From contig CP136063.1 of the NCBI GenBank assembly GCA_032622095.1, positions 205,021,934 through 205,085,933 of the forward strand: a stretch of 64,000 bases of DNA, given 5' to 3'. Both the position numbers and the translations under genes were made by a program. This DNA is from Siphonodentalium dalli (lineage: Eukaryota > Mollusca > Scaphopoda > Gadilida > Siphonodentaliidae). The notes under the pieces are model-generated. The model was not told where the DNA came from. It made no database searches and saw only the letters and a program-made list of their open reading frames with translations. The first letter of the stretch is position 1; each line of letters begins with the position of its first letter. Positions 45,047 through 55,601 of this stretch are shown piece after piece.

Positions 45047-46380
45047 TTATGACTTAGCCATAGTTGCATTAGCTTTTAGAATTATGTTGGTCTCAACGAG
45101 TCTTGTGATGATGTGTTGTATTATCTCGACTAATTCCGAAGATGCAGAAGATAAGACTGACTCCAAGTAATCGATTCCACAGGCCTCACAATCTTCTATA
45201 ATTTCCAAACATCTTGACACTGCTTCTTTGTCCTTCTCCAGTGTTTTCCGTCTGTCTTCCAGAGTTGGCTCGGTCTCTCTTCCCCAACAATCAACATCAC
45301 CAAGAACTTTGACTTTTCCTCTGCATATCCACCGATGGCCGGTGGTTTGCCGCACATGGTTGACGAGTTTATCAGCCATTGAAATCACTGTTAGATTAGT
45401 CGCAAGTGTGCGGATTTCCCCCACCACTAAAACTGACAATGTCGTGATATGGCCTTAGTGGCTAAAGCGACAATAACCCCCAATCAATCAATCAATCCTC
45501 TGCATATCTTTTGTCCGTCGACTGTTATCTTAACTCCAAACACATGTGCTACTTGCTGGATAACGTCTTGGCGAATACCAGGAAGATAACCCTTAGATTC
45601 TTGGTCCTTTGTCATAAGGTTGAGTCTATGAGGTAAGGCAACATTCAGCTTAGCTGTTAGAGGGTCATAATAGTTTTTCTCTGTTAATCCTTGAGTTATG
45701 TCGCCAATGTGTTGAGGACCCCGCATGAAACGAAGAAATTCTCCTCTAAATAGCCGATATCCATCTAACCAGAACGTTTTGGATTCTCTTGGAAATCGCA
45801 TCATCGATGTAGTTGGCAAAGAAAATAACCGGACTAAGTCCAAGAATAACAAATAACATATATTGTCTAAGGGCAGTGAGCCATGAGCGATCAGTCGATT
45901 CATCTCCATATACAGATCGACATGCCCTCACCTTATAACTGTTGTAGCACTTTTGGCAGCAGGTTTGTTAGTTCCTCAATCTCAACTTCAAATTCCGTTT
46001 CGTCTATTGGGATACTATTGCCACTGGTATCATCCATTGAACTGTCTTCTCGTTCATCAACTATTTCTGATTCATAGTTTAGTTTTCGCTTGACAGGTGT
46101 GTTGAGTTTTTTTTACTTTCGATTTCACATTGACAATGAATATTGACTCGTCCTTAACATCGACCCTTCTCCCTCTGAGACTAGGTATGTTGGAATGACA
46201 ACACGATGAACTTTCAGCGCGTATTTCTCTGTCCCTGTTGCATGGTCCAAACACTTTTCCAAATAGCGCAACTCACATTGTCCGTGATCTGTGACATTGT
46301 GATCTACAATATCACTCAGGTTCGTCCACTTTGATCCACAGTGAAAGTATTTAAACGCCTGCACCATCCCCGAAACGACG
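45047..46380 (-). pseudogene. Decayed intronless unknown gene, interrupted by a SINE
   Basis: Minus-strand frames join into one protein-like sequence of roughly 380 residues. From the N-terminal side: FKYFHCGSKWTNLSDIVDHN (46357 downward); an acidic segment (SEIVDEREDSSMDD, about 46070-46030); YGDESTDRSWLTALRQYMLF (about 45910); FWLDGYRLFRGEFLRFMRGP (about 45765); PHRLNLMTKDQ; VDGQKICRG (45496). After a 166-bp SINE it resumes in frame with KVKVLGDVDCWGRETEPTL and an acidic, helical C-terminus to 45047. Frames change near 46165, at the A run near 46110, near 45936 and near 45810. It loosely recalls uncharacterised multicopy invertebrate proteins, but I cannot name the family. It may be a retrocopy or part of a mobile unit, since inverted 440-bp arms flank it. 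Confidence 0.6.
45330..45495 (+). mobile_element. 5'-truncated SINE with 13-bp target duplication
   Basis: Sequence from CACCGATGGCCGGTGGTTTG to (CAAT)n matches the body of the 18747-19070 SINE in the opposite genomic orientation. It is flanked by TCCTCTGCATATC at 45317-45329 and 45496-45508. Both duplication copies read ICRG in the same frame of the host sequence, so the insertion split a continuous frame. The tRNA head is missing, the usual result of incomplete reverse transcription. Confidence 0.85.
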
Positions 46381-46394
46381 AGAGAAATCACCAT

Positions 46395-47002
46395 GTAAAT
46401 GAATACTATGGAACTTACTTATATTGAGATCAATCAACTGGATTCAATGATTACGTGATATACGTCACAAGGTGGATGGACCTGACAGAAACCCGAATGA
46501 AGGAGTTTACAAGTTAGTACAGCTACTGAGTGCGTTATATCACGTAATCATCGCAGCCTGTTGATTATTCTGTTTATTACATATACCAGCTAGAAATTTG
46601 GCAGCTTGGTGTGTGGTTTAAATTGTCGGGAACAACTTTTAAAAGACAATTTATGCACGAAATTTCACAAAAAGAAATTAAACGTCAAAGGGGAAATGAC
46701 GTCTATTTCGGCAGTGGCAATATACATATATAGGCCTACCTGATAATTAACTGGGAAATATGTATAAATCACACATATATACTAGATAGGTAATAAATAC
46801 AATGTTGTAGGTTATTACAGACATGCCATATCGATATTAGATCAATTGCATATTCCAACAGATCATCGAATAAGGAAACAGCTGCATTTAGTTCAAATTC
46901 CATTAAAATCTCAATGAAACTGGAATGTCAATAATTTGCTATTTCCCGGACATTTACGGTAAAACCGTAACTATCAGATGATCTTCTCGTGCTATAGTCG
47001 TG
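46395..47002. other. No feature recognised
   Basis: Would be intronic if the first exon at 47246-47455 belonged to the decayed gene. No evidence links them beyond strand and proximity. Confidence 0.4.
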
Positions 47003-47431
47003 CCATTTTTTCTCGGTAGTGCCCTCCGTCAAACTAAATTTTCACCAAGAAATATAGCTTTGATGGTTGGGTTTACGCAACCAAATCGATTCTCAATATA
47101 TTTGCCTATAATTTCAATTGGTTTCCCGAAGTAATGGTCTTGGTTTGCAAAAGTTATGGAGATTTAAACAGGAATTTTACCTTTTTCGAGGCAAAAGCTG
47201 TGTTAAAAGTATTGAAGGGACGCGATTATGCGATATTATTAACTAGGCAATCTTACTTACTGTTTGTTGGGTCCTTTGTTCGATGATTAAAGCAAAAACA
47301 GTTAAGAAAATTTCATTCTGTGCTTTGACAAACCACGTTTTCCAATCTACCCCTCGTACGGGAATTCCCGCGGTTAACAGCTCTACACCGACCCACAGCA
47401 ATACACCGATCGACACACATAGGGTGATTAT
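47003..47431 (-). repeat. 440-bp inverted copy, partner 44411-44849
   Basis: This is the arm that retains the undamaged exon. The two arms face each other across 2.15 kb that contains the decayed gene. No target duplication was found at the outer boundaries. Confidence 0.8.
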
Positions 47432-47455
47432 AATTACCCATGTCCCAGAACTCAT
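47246..47455 (-). CDS. Candidate first exon encoding a membrane anchor
   Basis: The minus-strand ATG at 47455 opens a frame with MSSGTWVIIITLCVSIGVLL continuing WVGVELLTAG, a clear N-terminal transmembrane or signal-anchor segment of about 24 residues. A polar stretch follows (PVRGVDWKTWFVKAQNEIFL) and then VFALIIEQRTQQT. Directly after ACAAACA comes GTAAGTAAG, a consensus splice donor, at about 47259-47267, so this looks like a real first coding exon. The next exon is unknown. The inverted copy at 44411-44849 preserves the donor but has a 1-bp frameshift. Function is not recognised. Confidence 0.5.
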
Positions 47456-48289
47456 ATCAGCCCGATTGTTAATTGATCATCAGGCATGACATGAAAATTC
47501 TCAAATATAGAACATTATTTACGAGTAGTTGCCTTTCTATATGAAAATAATCATTAAATTTCACATATCAAGAATAATTAAGTCTCCTCTCATGATCGTC
47601 ACATAAGATATCATGGGTATATGGACTGCACTTAAAAAAAAATATCTATTCTGCAGAAGTTCTTAGAATAATTATGGCAACTTAAAATGATAAAGTTTAA
47701 ACCACTTGGCGGTTTTCGCCCCAAAATACACCTATAATAATATTCGGTTTTGAAATGTTCCCTGCACAGCAAATACATGAATACGTATACATTTCTACAA
47801 ACATTATACGTCCCAGATAGATACATTGAAGTCATTATACTTCGAACACAAAACATGTGCATTTGTATTTATTGGAATTCTCGAATCGGAAACGGAAGAA
47901 CGCGCGACTGTCCGAAATAGGTATGTTGCGTTACTTTAATATATTTACACACTAAGTGTTGTCATCACTAAATCCAACATTCTGATTGGTCGGCGCCCAC
48001 GTGGCTAGTTGCAGTTATTTCTCGGTGAATGCGTAACGCCTCATAACACCAAGCTCATAACACCATCGATACGTCATTGGGTTTGGAAAGACGAACGCGT
48101 AATGTTTTGGGCGCATTTGGACTCGCGCAGGATTGACTTAATACATCATCGGGTTTCAATATGAAGAGAAATTGTTCCTATTAACTTTGCCAAGGGTGCT
48201 ATTTGGGTATTTTTGGCTGATCTTGTCACGATACACTTTTCGATTTAAATACATTTACAAAAGTGGCTTTTTCGCTAAATGTATATAAA
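47456..48289. other. No gene recognised
   Basis: Possible upstream region of the minus-strand exon. No promoter motif could be supported. Confidence 0.45.
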
Positions 48290-48452
48290 TATAAGGATTA
48301 ACTGTCATGTGGACTATTTTTATGGAGATGTAACCGTGAGGTAAGTGGTCATAACTTGTATGTAAAACCCTTCGGGTTTTACACAAGTTATGTCCACTTA
48401 CCTCACGGTTACATCTCCATAAAAACAGTCCACATGACAGTTAATCCTTATA
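48290..48452. mobile_element. 163-bp TA-type hairpin
   Basis: TATAAGGATTAACTGTCATG and its complement begin arms of about 78 bp that pair almost perfectly through CTTATGTAAAACCC-like sequence to a TTCG loop (about 48371-48374). The flanks are TA-rich. A single copy in this window. Confidence 0.8.
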
Positions 48453-49027
48453 TGACACTATTTAATACCTTCACGCACTGCTCATCGTTGATTAGAATGG
48501 GAAGGAAAGGCTCAGTATCGCCCATAAACTCCCAAGACTGTCTTGTCTGAAAAGCTACTTTATATATACAAACCAGGAGACATTTAAACAAAACTCGTCA
48601 ACTTATTAATCGTCAATGTATAAATATAATTGCACATCAGTCTCTACGCCACACACACACACCTCTCTCCTCTTGCTACAGCCAACCCTCTCCCCTCTCT
48701 CTCTCCCGCGCTTTCTCCGACTCTCATGTATCACTCCGCTTTAGACTGCTAAAAAACTAAAATATGCAATGACAAATGTTTTATTTATTTTCTCACAGTC
48801 ATGATTTCAGATGGTAGACTGAGTGAATACCCTATACCCTAGTTGGGTTCATAGTCTATATAATGCAGTGTGTGTTTTTAAAATGTTCCTGTCAAACACT
48901 TTATCGCCCTTCATGAATAAATTATTGTGTTTATTTTTTTAAACCACATTTTTTTCATAATTCGAGCATCTCTTTCATATTGTGAGGATAAACACGTGTG
49001 TTATAATACTATAACATACATTGGTTA
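48453..49027. other. No gene; CT/CA-rich tract
   Basis: 48650-48720 has ACACACAC and CTCTCTCC tracts. Otherwise featureless. Confidence 0.5.
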
Positions 49028-49030
49028 TAA

Positions 49031-49443
49031 GGGTACTTTCATACGCTGGCAAGTTTGCATGGTATGTTTTTGCGGGCATTTCGTCATAGAAAACCACATG
49101 GTGCCAGAATATGAACGGAAACATGCACATAACATGCATCTTTACCAAAGCTAACGACATGAGAAGTAAAAGTTATCTAGTTCCACATGTAATGGTGCTA
49201 CTGTAATTTACCTTCAAATACCTGTGTGATTTATTCTTGCGAGATAATTGCATGCTGTTTACAGGAAAATTCCGGTAGCATCGCTACAGGTGGAACTACA
49301 GAGATTTTACTTCGCAAGTAGTTAGCTGTGGTACAGATGCATCTTATATGCTTTTTCCGTTCATATTCTGGCACCATATCGTTTTCTATGACAAAATGCC
49401 TGCAAACCATACCGTGCAAACTTGCCAGTGTATGAACGTACCC
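49031..49443. mobile_element. Harbinger-like MITE with TAA TSD, copy 2
   Basis: Same ends and interior as 43114-43529, flanked by TAA (49028-49030 and 49444-49446). Confidence 0.8.
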
Positions 49444-49446
49444 TAA

Positions 49447-49929
49447 AGGATACTGATTTCCCCCTTCAAATTGATTGTTTGATATTGAGATTTTTGAAAA
49501 TTCACGAATGGGGCGCCTCCGTAATGCTGGTATAATGTATTGATTTAAGTTTGTTGCGTAAGAACAGAGAGGATGTAGGAGATGATGTAGCTGAAGAAAA
49601 CTGGTTTCATTTAGAGATGTCCTGTGCTATTTGACATCATGGTGCATAAATCTACCAATTGTACGTTTTCTACGTCAAAATATTAGATCGGACAAATGAT
49701 CTCATTGACCCTTTTATACTAAATACTCATTGACCCGAAAACCCCTACATGTGAATAATATACCATTCCAATGTAATTTTTTTATAACTGGTTGACAGAA
49801 TCCATTTAGTATAGAAAGGATTAATAGCTAGGATACGTCGATCCTGTACTTAAGTCAACCTGAAGCCACACTACAACTATTTTGAGACACGGACAATAGG
49901 GTCTATACATTTAACTAGCACGTTACGTA
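49447..49929. other. No feature recognised
   Basis: The phrase GAACAGAGAGGATG..GAGATGAT near 49562 also occurs near 43845, just beyond the other copy of this MITE, so the flank may be part of a larger shared repeat. Confidence 0.45.
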
Positions 49930-50115
49930 GAGGATCTCCAACGAGCTATGTTGGGATATATAGAGGATCTCACATGAGTTTCTATTTTATACGGAATTTA
50001 TCAACCAAGTTCACTAAATTCGATTTGAGCCGAGGTTTACCGAGGCTCAAATAGAATTTAGAGGACGAGGTTGATAAATTACGTATAAAATAGCACGAGT
50101 GTGAGATACCTTTTA
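49930..50115. mobile_element. Fold-back element related to 34609-34698
   Basis: GAGGATCTCACATGAGTTTC..ATTTTATACGGAATTTATCAAC pairs with GTTGATAAATTACGTATAAAAT..GTGTGAGATACC. The inner arms CTAAATTCGATTTGAG / CTCAAATAGAATTTAG are also inverted. Confidence 0.65.
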
Positions 50116-50261
50116 TCACATGATCAAATAAACCCGAAGCAACGCGAAATATTCATCGAAAACAACAATCATAAACTACAGCGATCGCAAGTTATTTGAA
50201 GAACGCCGTGACGTCATCGCACGCGCTGATATTAAACGTGTCTATTACCGAAAATTATGAA

Positions 50262-50392
50262 ACTGCTTTTATGGCCAAATTATGTGATAAAAGAATTTAT
50301 GAAACGGGTTTGATAACTTTGAATCATAACGAGTCGGAGACGAGTTGTGAATCAAATTTATCAAACCTGTTTCATAAAATCTTATTTCCCAA
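50262..50392. mobile_element. Inverted-repeat element
   Basis: AATTTATGAAACGGGTTTGATAA..TTGAATCATAAC pairs with GTTGTGAATCAA..TTATCAAACCTGTTTCATAAAAT around GAGTCGGAGACGA. Confidence 0.65.
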
Positions 50393-52036
50393 CATAACGA
50401 GGTGAAGATCTTGTATAGCACATGAAAAAACTAGAGCTTTATGCCTTTTTAACCAATCAAAATCCTTAAAAGAAGCTTAAAAATGCACACATTTCCATAG
50501 TTGCCTGTGACGCTTCACAATCGTATACGACAGTATTGCGCGCTAGAGCTGCCGACGGAAAATATAGTCCCCCAATTTGCCTCTTTGTTTTTGTGTCTAT
50601 TTGGGTTAGTGCAACGAAGTTGGACAATAATTTAACTTCAATAACAAAGAAATTATGCGGCTTTACGAAATAGTATTCATCCGCCTGATTCAATCTAAAG
50701 TCATTTGTTAGTGCGCTGCGAAGTTGGAGGGAAACCCGCGCTTATTATTCACTAGTGAGATATAAGAAAATATCTAATGGCTTTTTGAATGACATAATAG
50801 GGGATTCATGTGATATAAGAATATCTCTCATATTGTTCTATGGCAGTGGTTTGATGTTGTAGATATCAAAATAAATGGTATCGGTCACAATCGTGAGACT
50901 GCTCTGAGTACAAATATTTCAGCTTATGGAAAAGGTCACATAATCAATAATCCCAACTAAATCCCATTTAACTGTTTAATTACTCATATATCTCACGATT
51001 CAAAGATAAACAGTACATATATAACTGCGTCATTTATCCGTCTCGGGGCGCCCAAAAGCCACAATTTAACCGTTGTATGAGACCCTGCTTTCGCTTGATC
51101 TCTCGTAAGATATATCAGAGAGAATTCGTACATCTCTCATCAAAATGTTTTCTTACACTCTGCACCCATTTTAACTCGCACTATTATAGCGTTTGTTCAC
51201 TCTTATATGATTAGCTATCCAAGTCTGCACCCAATGTAAATTTAATTCGATTTTGTCCATTTTTGCGGCCATTTTGGACAGACATTCTGAGATACAGATA
51301 TGATATACGACTAAGCATTGTTTGTGTAGATTTCAATTTATTACGAACTTGGCATTGATTTAACACCTACATCAGATTATTTTCATTTTCCGATTTTCCA
51401 ATACCAACGGCCATTTTGGACGTCACCATAGGTCCTGAATTTTCCCATTGGCAGATTTTTGCTGATTTTGGATATGTTGTTCCTTGTGTTTTCCGCGTCG
51501 AATGACACCAAACTCAGCTTGTATCGAATTTCTTCCGGGTTCAATTCTCTCACTACCACACTATATTGAGATATCTGCAGTGAGCTCATTGGTTGAGCCT
51601 CAAATTAGAAATATCCTTTATAGGGATTCTTAAATTAAATGGAGCAGCTCTGTCCTTTGCCTTTCGTTGATATGTCGGTTTTGTTTCCCCCGCTAGGAAG
51701 ATGTTAGGATATTTCTGACACCGTCACAATGAATCACCGAATAATGCCCATCGAGCCACGTTTTAATTTCACGAGTTAGTGCATTTAGAAACGAGCTGTC
51801 GACAAGAATAGAACAACAGCATCTTATTTCTCATTGATCTTCAAGAGAAAGCTAATTTTCCACAGTTTGTGTGTACTATAGCGACATACCAACATACACC
51901 GTATAGCTCAGTAACACCGTAATAGTAATATGCGGGGTACACCAGACAAAGATTGACCCGACCGAAACACTATTCGCACCCACATAAAAAACTTCAACGA
52001 ACAATATAACCTTCAAATAAAGATCCACGGTCTGGT
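50393..52036. other. Gene-free stretch
   Basis: No supported genes or transposon ends. Short open frames only. Confidence 0.5.
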
Positions 52037-52491
52037 TTAACCCTTTACCCAACAGAACGACCCTGTGCCAATGCATTCTCTTATATATGCGAGTCGACCG
52101 TAGGTCGCCTCGCATATATAAGAGAATGCATTGGCTTAACACATATTAAAAATGATAAAATTGTCAAAGAATGTAGAAAAATATTATAAAAATTGTTAAA
52201 AAATGTAAGAAAAAATTATAAAATTGTTAAAGAATGTAAGAAAAAATGGTAAAAAGTGTTAAAAAAATAATTTATTTAGGCCAATGCATTCTCTTATATA
52301 TGCGAGGCGACCTATGATCGACTCGCATATATAAGAGAATGCATTGGCACAGGGCATAACTGTAACCATCACAATGTGGTCAATGCACCGGTTCCAATGA
52401 TATCCATATTTGTATGGTGTTATTGAGACAGACTGAAGATATTTTAGGCTGTTGAAGCTTTATTTGGGCGTTTTGTTGGGTAAAGGGTTAA
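52037..52491 (-). mobile_element. Double-palindrome TTAA MITE, subfamily A
   Basis: TTAACCCTTTACCCAACA and TGTTGGGTAAAGGGTTAA ends. The unique arm (CAGACTGAAGATATTTTAGG) is on the right, so it is inverted relative to 12463-12862. Both palindromes are intact (about 52067-52134 and 52280-52348). The spacer has several AAAATTGTTAAAGAATGTAAG phrases. Confidence 0.8.
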
Positions 52492-53987
52492 GCTGCTTTC
52501 TCAGACCTGCGTTATATAAGATGCCCTCACAGACCTGCGTTATATAAGATGCCCTCACAGACCTGCGTTATATAAGATGCCCTCACAGACCTGCGTTATA
52601 TAAGATGCCCTCACAGACCTGCGTTATATAAGATGCCCTCACAGACCTGCGTTATATAAGATGCCCTCACAGACCTGCGTTATATAAGATGCCCTCACAG
52701 ACCTGCGTTATATAAGATGCCCTCACAGATCTGCATTATATAAGATGCCCTCACAGACCTGCGTTATATAAGATGCCCTCACAGACCTGCGTTATATAAG
52801 ATGCCCTCACAGACCTGCGTTATATAAGATGCCCTCACAGACCTGCGTTATATAAGATGCCCTCACAGACCTGCGTTATATAAGATGCCCTCACAGACCT
52901 GCGTTATATAAGATGCCCTCACAGACCTGCGTTATATAAGATGCCCTCACAGACCTGCGTTATATAAGATGTCCTCACAGACCTGCGTTATATAAGATGC
53001 CCTCACATACCTGCGTTATATAAGATGCCCTCACAGACCTGCGTTATATAAGATGCCCTCACAGACTTGCGTTATATAAGATGCCCTCACAGACCTGCGT
53101 TATATAAGATGCCCTCACAGACCTGCGTTATATAAGATGCCCTCACAGACCTGCGTTATATAAGATGCCCTCACAGACCTGCGTTATATAAGATGCCCTC
53201 ACAGACCTGCGTTATATAAGATGCCCTCACATACCTGCGTTATATAAGATGCCCTCACAGACCTGCGTTATATAAGATGCCCTCACAGACCTGCGTTATA
53301 TAAGATGCCCTCACAGACCTGCGTTATATAAGATGCCCTCACAGACCTGCGTTATATAAGATGCCCTCACAGACCTGCGTTATATAAGATGCCCTCACAG
53401 ACCTGCGTTATATAAGATGCCCTCACAGACCTGCGTTATATAAGATGCCCTCACAGACCTGCGTTATATAAGATGCCCTCACAGACCTGCGTTATATAAG
53501 ATGCCCTCACAGACCTGCGTTATATAAGATGTCCTCACAGACCTGCGTTATATAAGATGCCCTCACATACCTGCGTTATATAAGATGCCCTCACAGACAT
53601 GCGTTATATAAGATGCCCTCACAGACTTGCGTTATATAAGATGCCCTCACAGACCTGCGTTATATAAGATGCCCTCACAGACCTGCGTTATATAAGATGC
53701 CCTCACAGACCTGCGTTATATGAGATGCCCTCACGAACCTGCTGCTGACGCATGTGGCTATCGGGTTATGTGCGCAACGTTTCCATTAAACCATACATAT
53801 ATCGCCGGGGTTGCGGCTGACACATTTAAATGCAACAGATTTCAAAACTTTTTGAATTCGGATGCGTTTAACTGCGTCAGCCGCAATCCGGCGATATAAT
53901 TACTAATGGTTTGAAACGTTGCGCCGAACACGATAACCGAATGCGTTGGTCGTATAATGCGTCAGCCGCAGGTCTGTGAAAGCAGCT
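52491..53987. mobile_element. MITE containing a satellite array, TTA TSD
   Basis: The left end AGCTGCTTTCTCAGACCTGC and the right end complement AGCTGCTTTCACAGACCTGC are inverted termini, flanked by TTA (52488-52490, shared with the TTAA of the adjoining MITE, and 53988-53990). Beyond the array the two arms pair again (GCTGACGCAT, GCGCAACGTTTC, AAACCAT, ATCGCCGG, GCGGCTGAC with complements, 53735-53980). The array therefore lies entirely inside the left arm. TTA suits the TWA target of PIF/Harbinger. Confidence 0.75.
52502..53734 (+). repeat. 28-bp satellite, about 44 units
   Basis: The unit runs from CAGACCTGCG through TTATATAAGA to TGCCCTCA with very few changes. Variant units mark an internal duplication: GATGTCCTC at 52971 and again at 53531, CACATACC at about 53005 and 53565, and GACTTGCG in each block. 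The offset is 560 bp, exactly 20 units. Every unit contains TTATATAA. There are no unique spacers, so it is not a CRISPR array. Confidence 0.95.
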
Positions 53988-54051
53988 TTACCGCCGAAAT
54001 TACCGGGCAAATGAAACAGGAAAATACTTGCAATCACACAGGGGCATGTCA

Positions 54052-54480
54052 TTAAAGATGCATAATCCGAATTTACGCTCCCAAATGGCTATTTCTTTGG
54101 CTTCGGGGTGAAAAATATTTTATTCGAGTCGAGGAACCCACCCATCAAAGCTCAGAGTCATCAGATCTCGATTTTTGAAATTTTTTATTTCTCGAAATGT
54201 GTAATTAGTTGTGGCCGAGAAACGAGTCGTCAAACCGATTGTCTCGTACAAAATTGCGGAGAAGATGGATAACACTAAAATCAAATGGTAATACGGCCAA
54301 ATTTCGTGATAGGCATATGATAATACGGTCATATTTCATTTTAGGAAATTTTATATTATAGTTAGTGTTTACATTATGTTGTTGTAGTTAATCGATTCTG
54401 ATAACAGAAGAGTATTTTGAAGAAAGGTTGTTGTAACTTGATGATATGGGGACCGTCTGATCGGATTGAGTACCTTTAAA
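54052..54480 (+). mobile_element. TTAA-ended MITE, copy 2 (partner 21024-21474)
   Basis: Ends TTAAAGATGCATAATCCG and CGGATTGAGTACCTTTAA with TTAA at both. The interior matches 21024-21474 in the same orientation. Confidence 0.7.
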
Positions 54481-54557
54481 AACGAAAACAAAAATATTTT
54501 TAAAAACATCCGAATTATAAACGCGCGCGCCACTTTGAGAAACGAATCTTTATTGAT

Positions 54558-55198
54558 ATGATACGTTATAAGGGAGTTTTCAAAATCGAATACGTCCTCA
54601 CTTCTGACGGGCATTATTCACAAACGCCTGAACCGATTCCTAAAATTCCAACGCCAATCGATCGAATAAACGCTTTATTGATATATAAATTCTATAAAAC
54701 AGACGACGAACAAAAGATTCACAGAGAGCACCGGCTAGCTGGCCTCACTTTAGCACAGGAAAATATTTATCGAAAAAAAATAAATAGACTCCATATTTAT
54801 CGAAAAAAAAAACACATTTTGAACAAAACTTCTACATATATCGACAGATCTAATGTTAATCTGCTCAAATCAATCGCAAATTTGAATCCAAGCCTCCACT
54901 CATTTCCAATATTTAAGCAATAATTATTATGAAAATGATCTCAATGACATGCTTGGCGACAACACACTGGATTGTCTGATCGCTGATTGGTTAAACCGGC
55001 ATCACACATATTTTGTCTACCACGAAATCACATCGCAATTATCTTTATATATAGGAAAAGCTGCTGCCCATGGTAGGTTTTTCAACGAATTATCGACCAA
55101 AATCGGTTGAAATTATAGTCACCGTGTATGCCTTGATTTCATAATGCATTTGTGTGCAGATCGAGTCTCTGTAACACTTAATCTATATCAGGGACGTG
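54558..55198 (+). pseudogene. Possible decayed coding region, cut by a hAT MITE
   Basis: A 121-codon frame (54558-54923) contains protein-like phrases (IEYVLTSDGHYSQTPEPIPK; EHRLAGLTLAQENIYRKK). It ends at a stop immediately followed, one base out of frame, by another long open stretch (YYENDLNDMLGDNTLDCLIA ... GKAAAHGRFFNEL) to a TGA at about 55126. Reading on past that TGA stays open to the hAT element at 55199. One frameshift, one stop and one insertion would explain it. No domain is recognised. Chance open frames of this length are expected a few times in the window, so confidence is low. Confidence 0.3.
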
Positions 55199-55601
55199 GC
55201 TAGAGGGGTATCTGTTGCAATGGTGGTGACCACCTGAGAATTTTCAACTACACCCCCTTGAACCTGACCCAAATATCCAAGTCCGGGAGATTCCACTTGC
55301 ACACCACCTTGTGATGGAATTTTCCAACTGATAATCAAGCTTTCCAACTGTTGGACATTTCAAACTTGACTGAAGCTGGAATTTCCAAACAAATTACCTA
55401 AATTATAAGAAAATATGCGACTTTCGGTTGAAAAACAACAATTTTCACGCTAAATACTGGATGGGAACTATCAGAACAATTTGAACTTATTTTAGCTTTA
55501 ACTTTCCAACAGATACATGTATTGTGTCAGGCATTCCAACTGTTGAATTTGTTTTTACCAAAGTTTGTGGGGGGGGGGGACGCAGCGTCGACACGTCCCT
55601 G
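55199..55601 (+). mobile_element. Short non-autonomous hAT-type element
   Basis: CAGGGACGTGGCTAGAGG at the left and a partly eroded ACACGTCCCTG at the right, flanked by ATCTATAT and ATCTACAT (55191-55198 and 55602-55609), an 8-bp duplication with one change. It is a short relative of the 6808/35753 family with TTCCAACTG phrases inside. Confidence 0.75.

Noticed and set aside
45330-45439. N-terminal 37 residues of the minus-strand frame starting at 45439
   Set aside because: They are encoded by the SINE insertion, not by the original gene.
52502-53734. Regular 28-bp repeat resembling a CRISPR array
   Set aside because: Units are contiguous with no unique spacers, and the context is eukaryotic transposon DNA.
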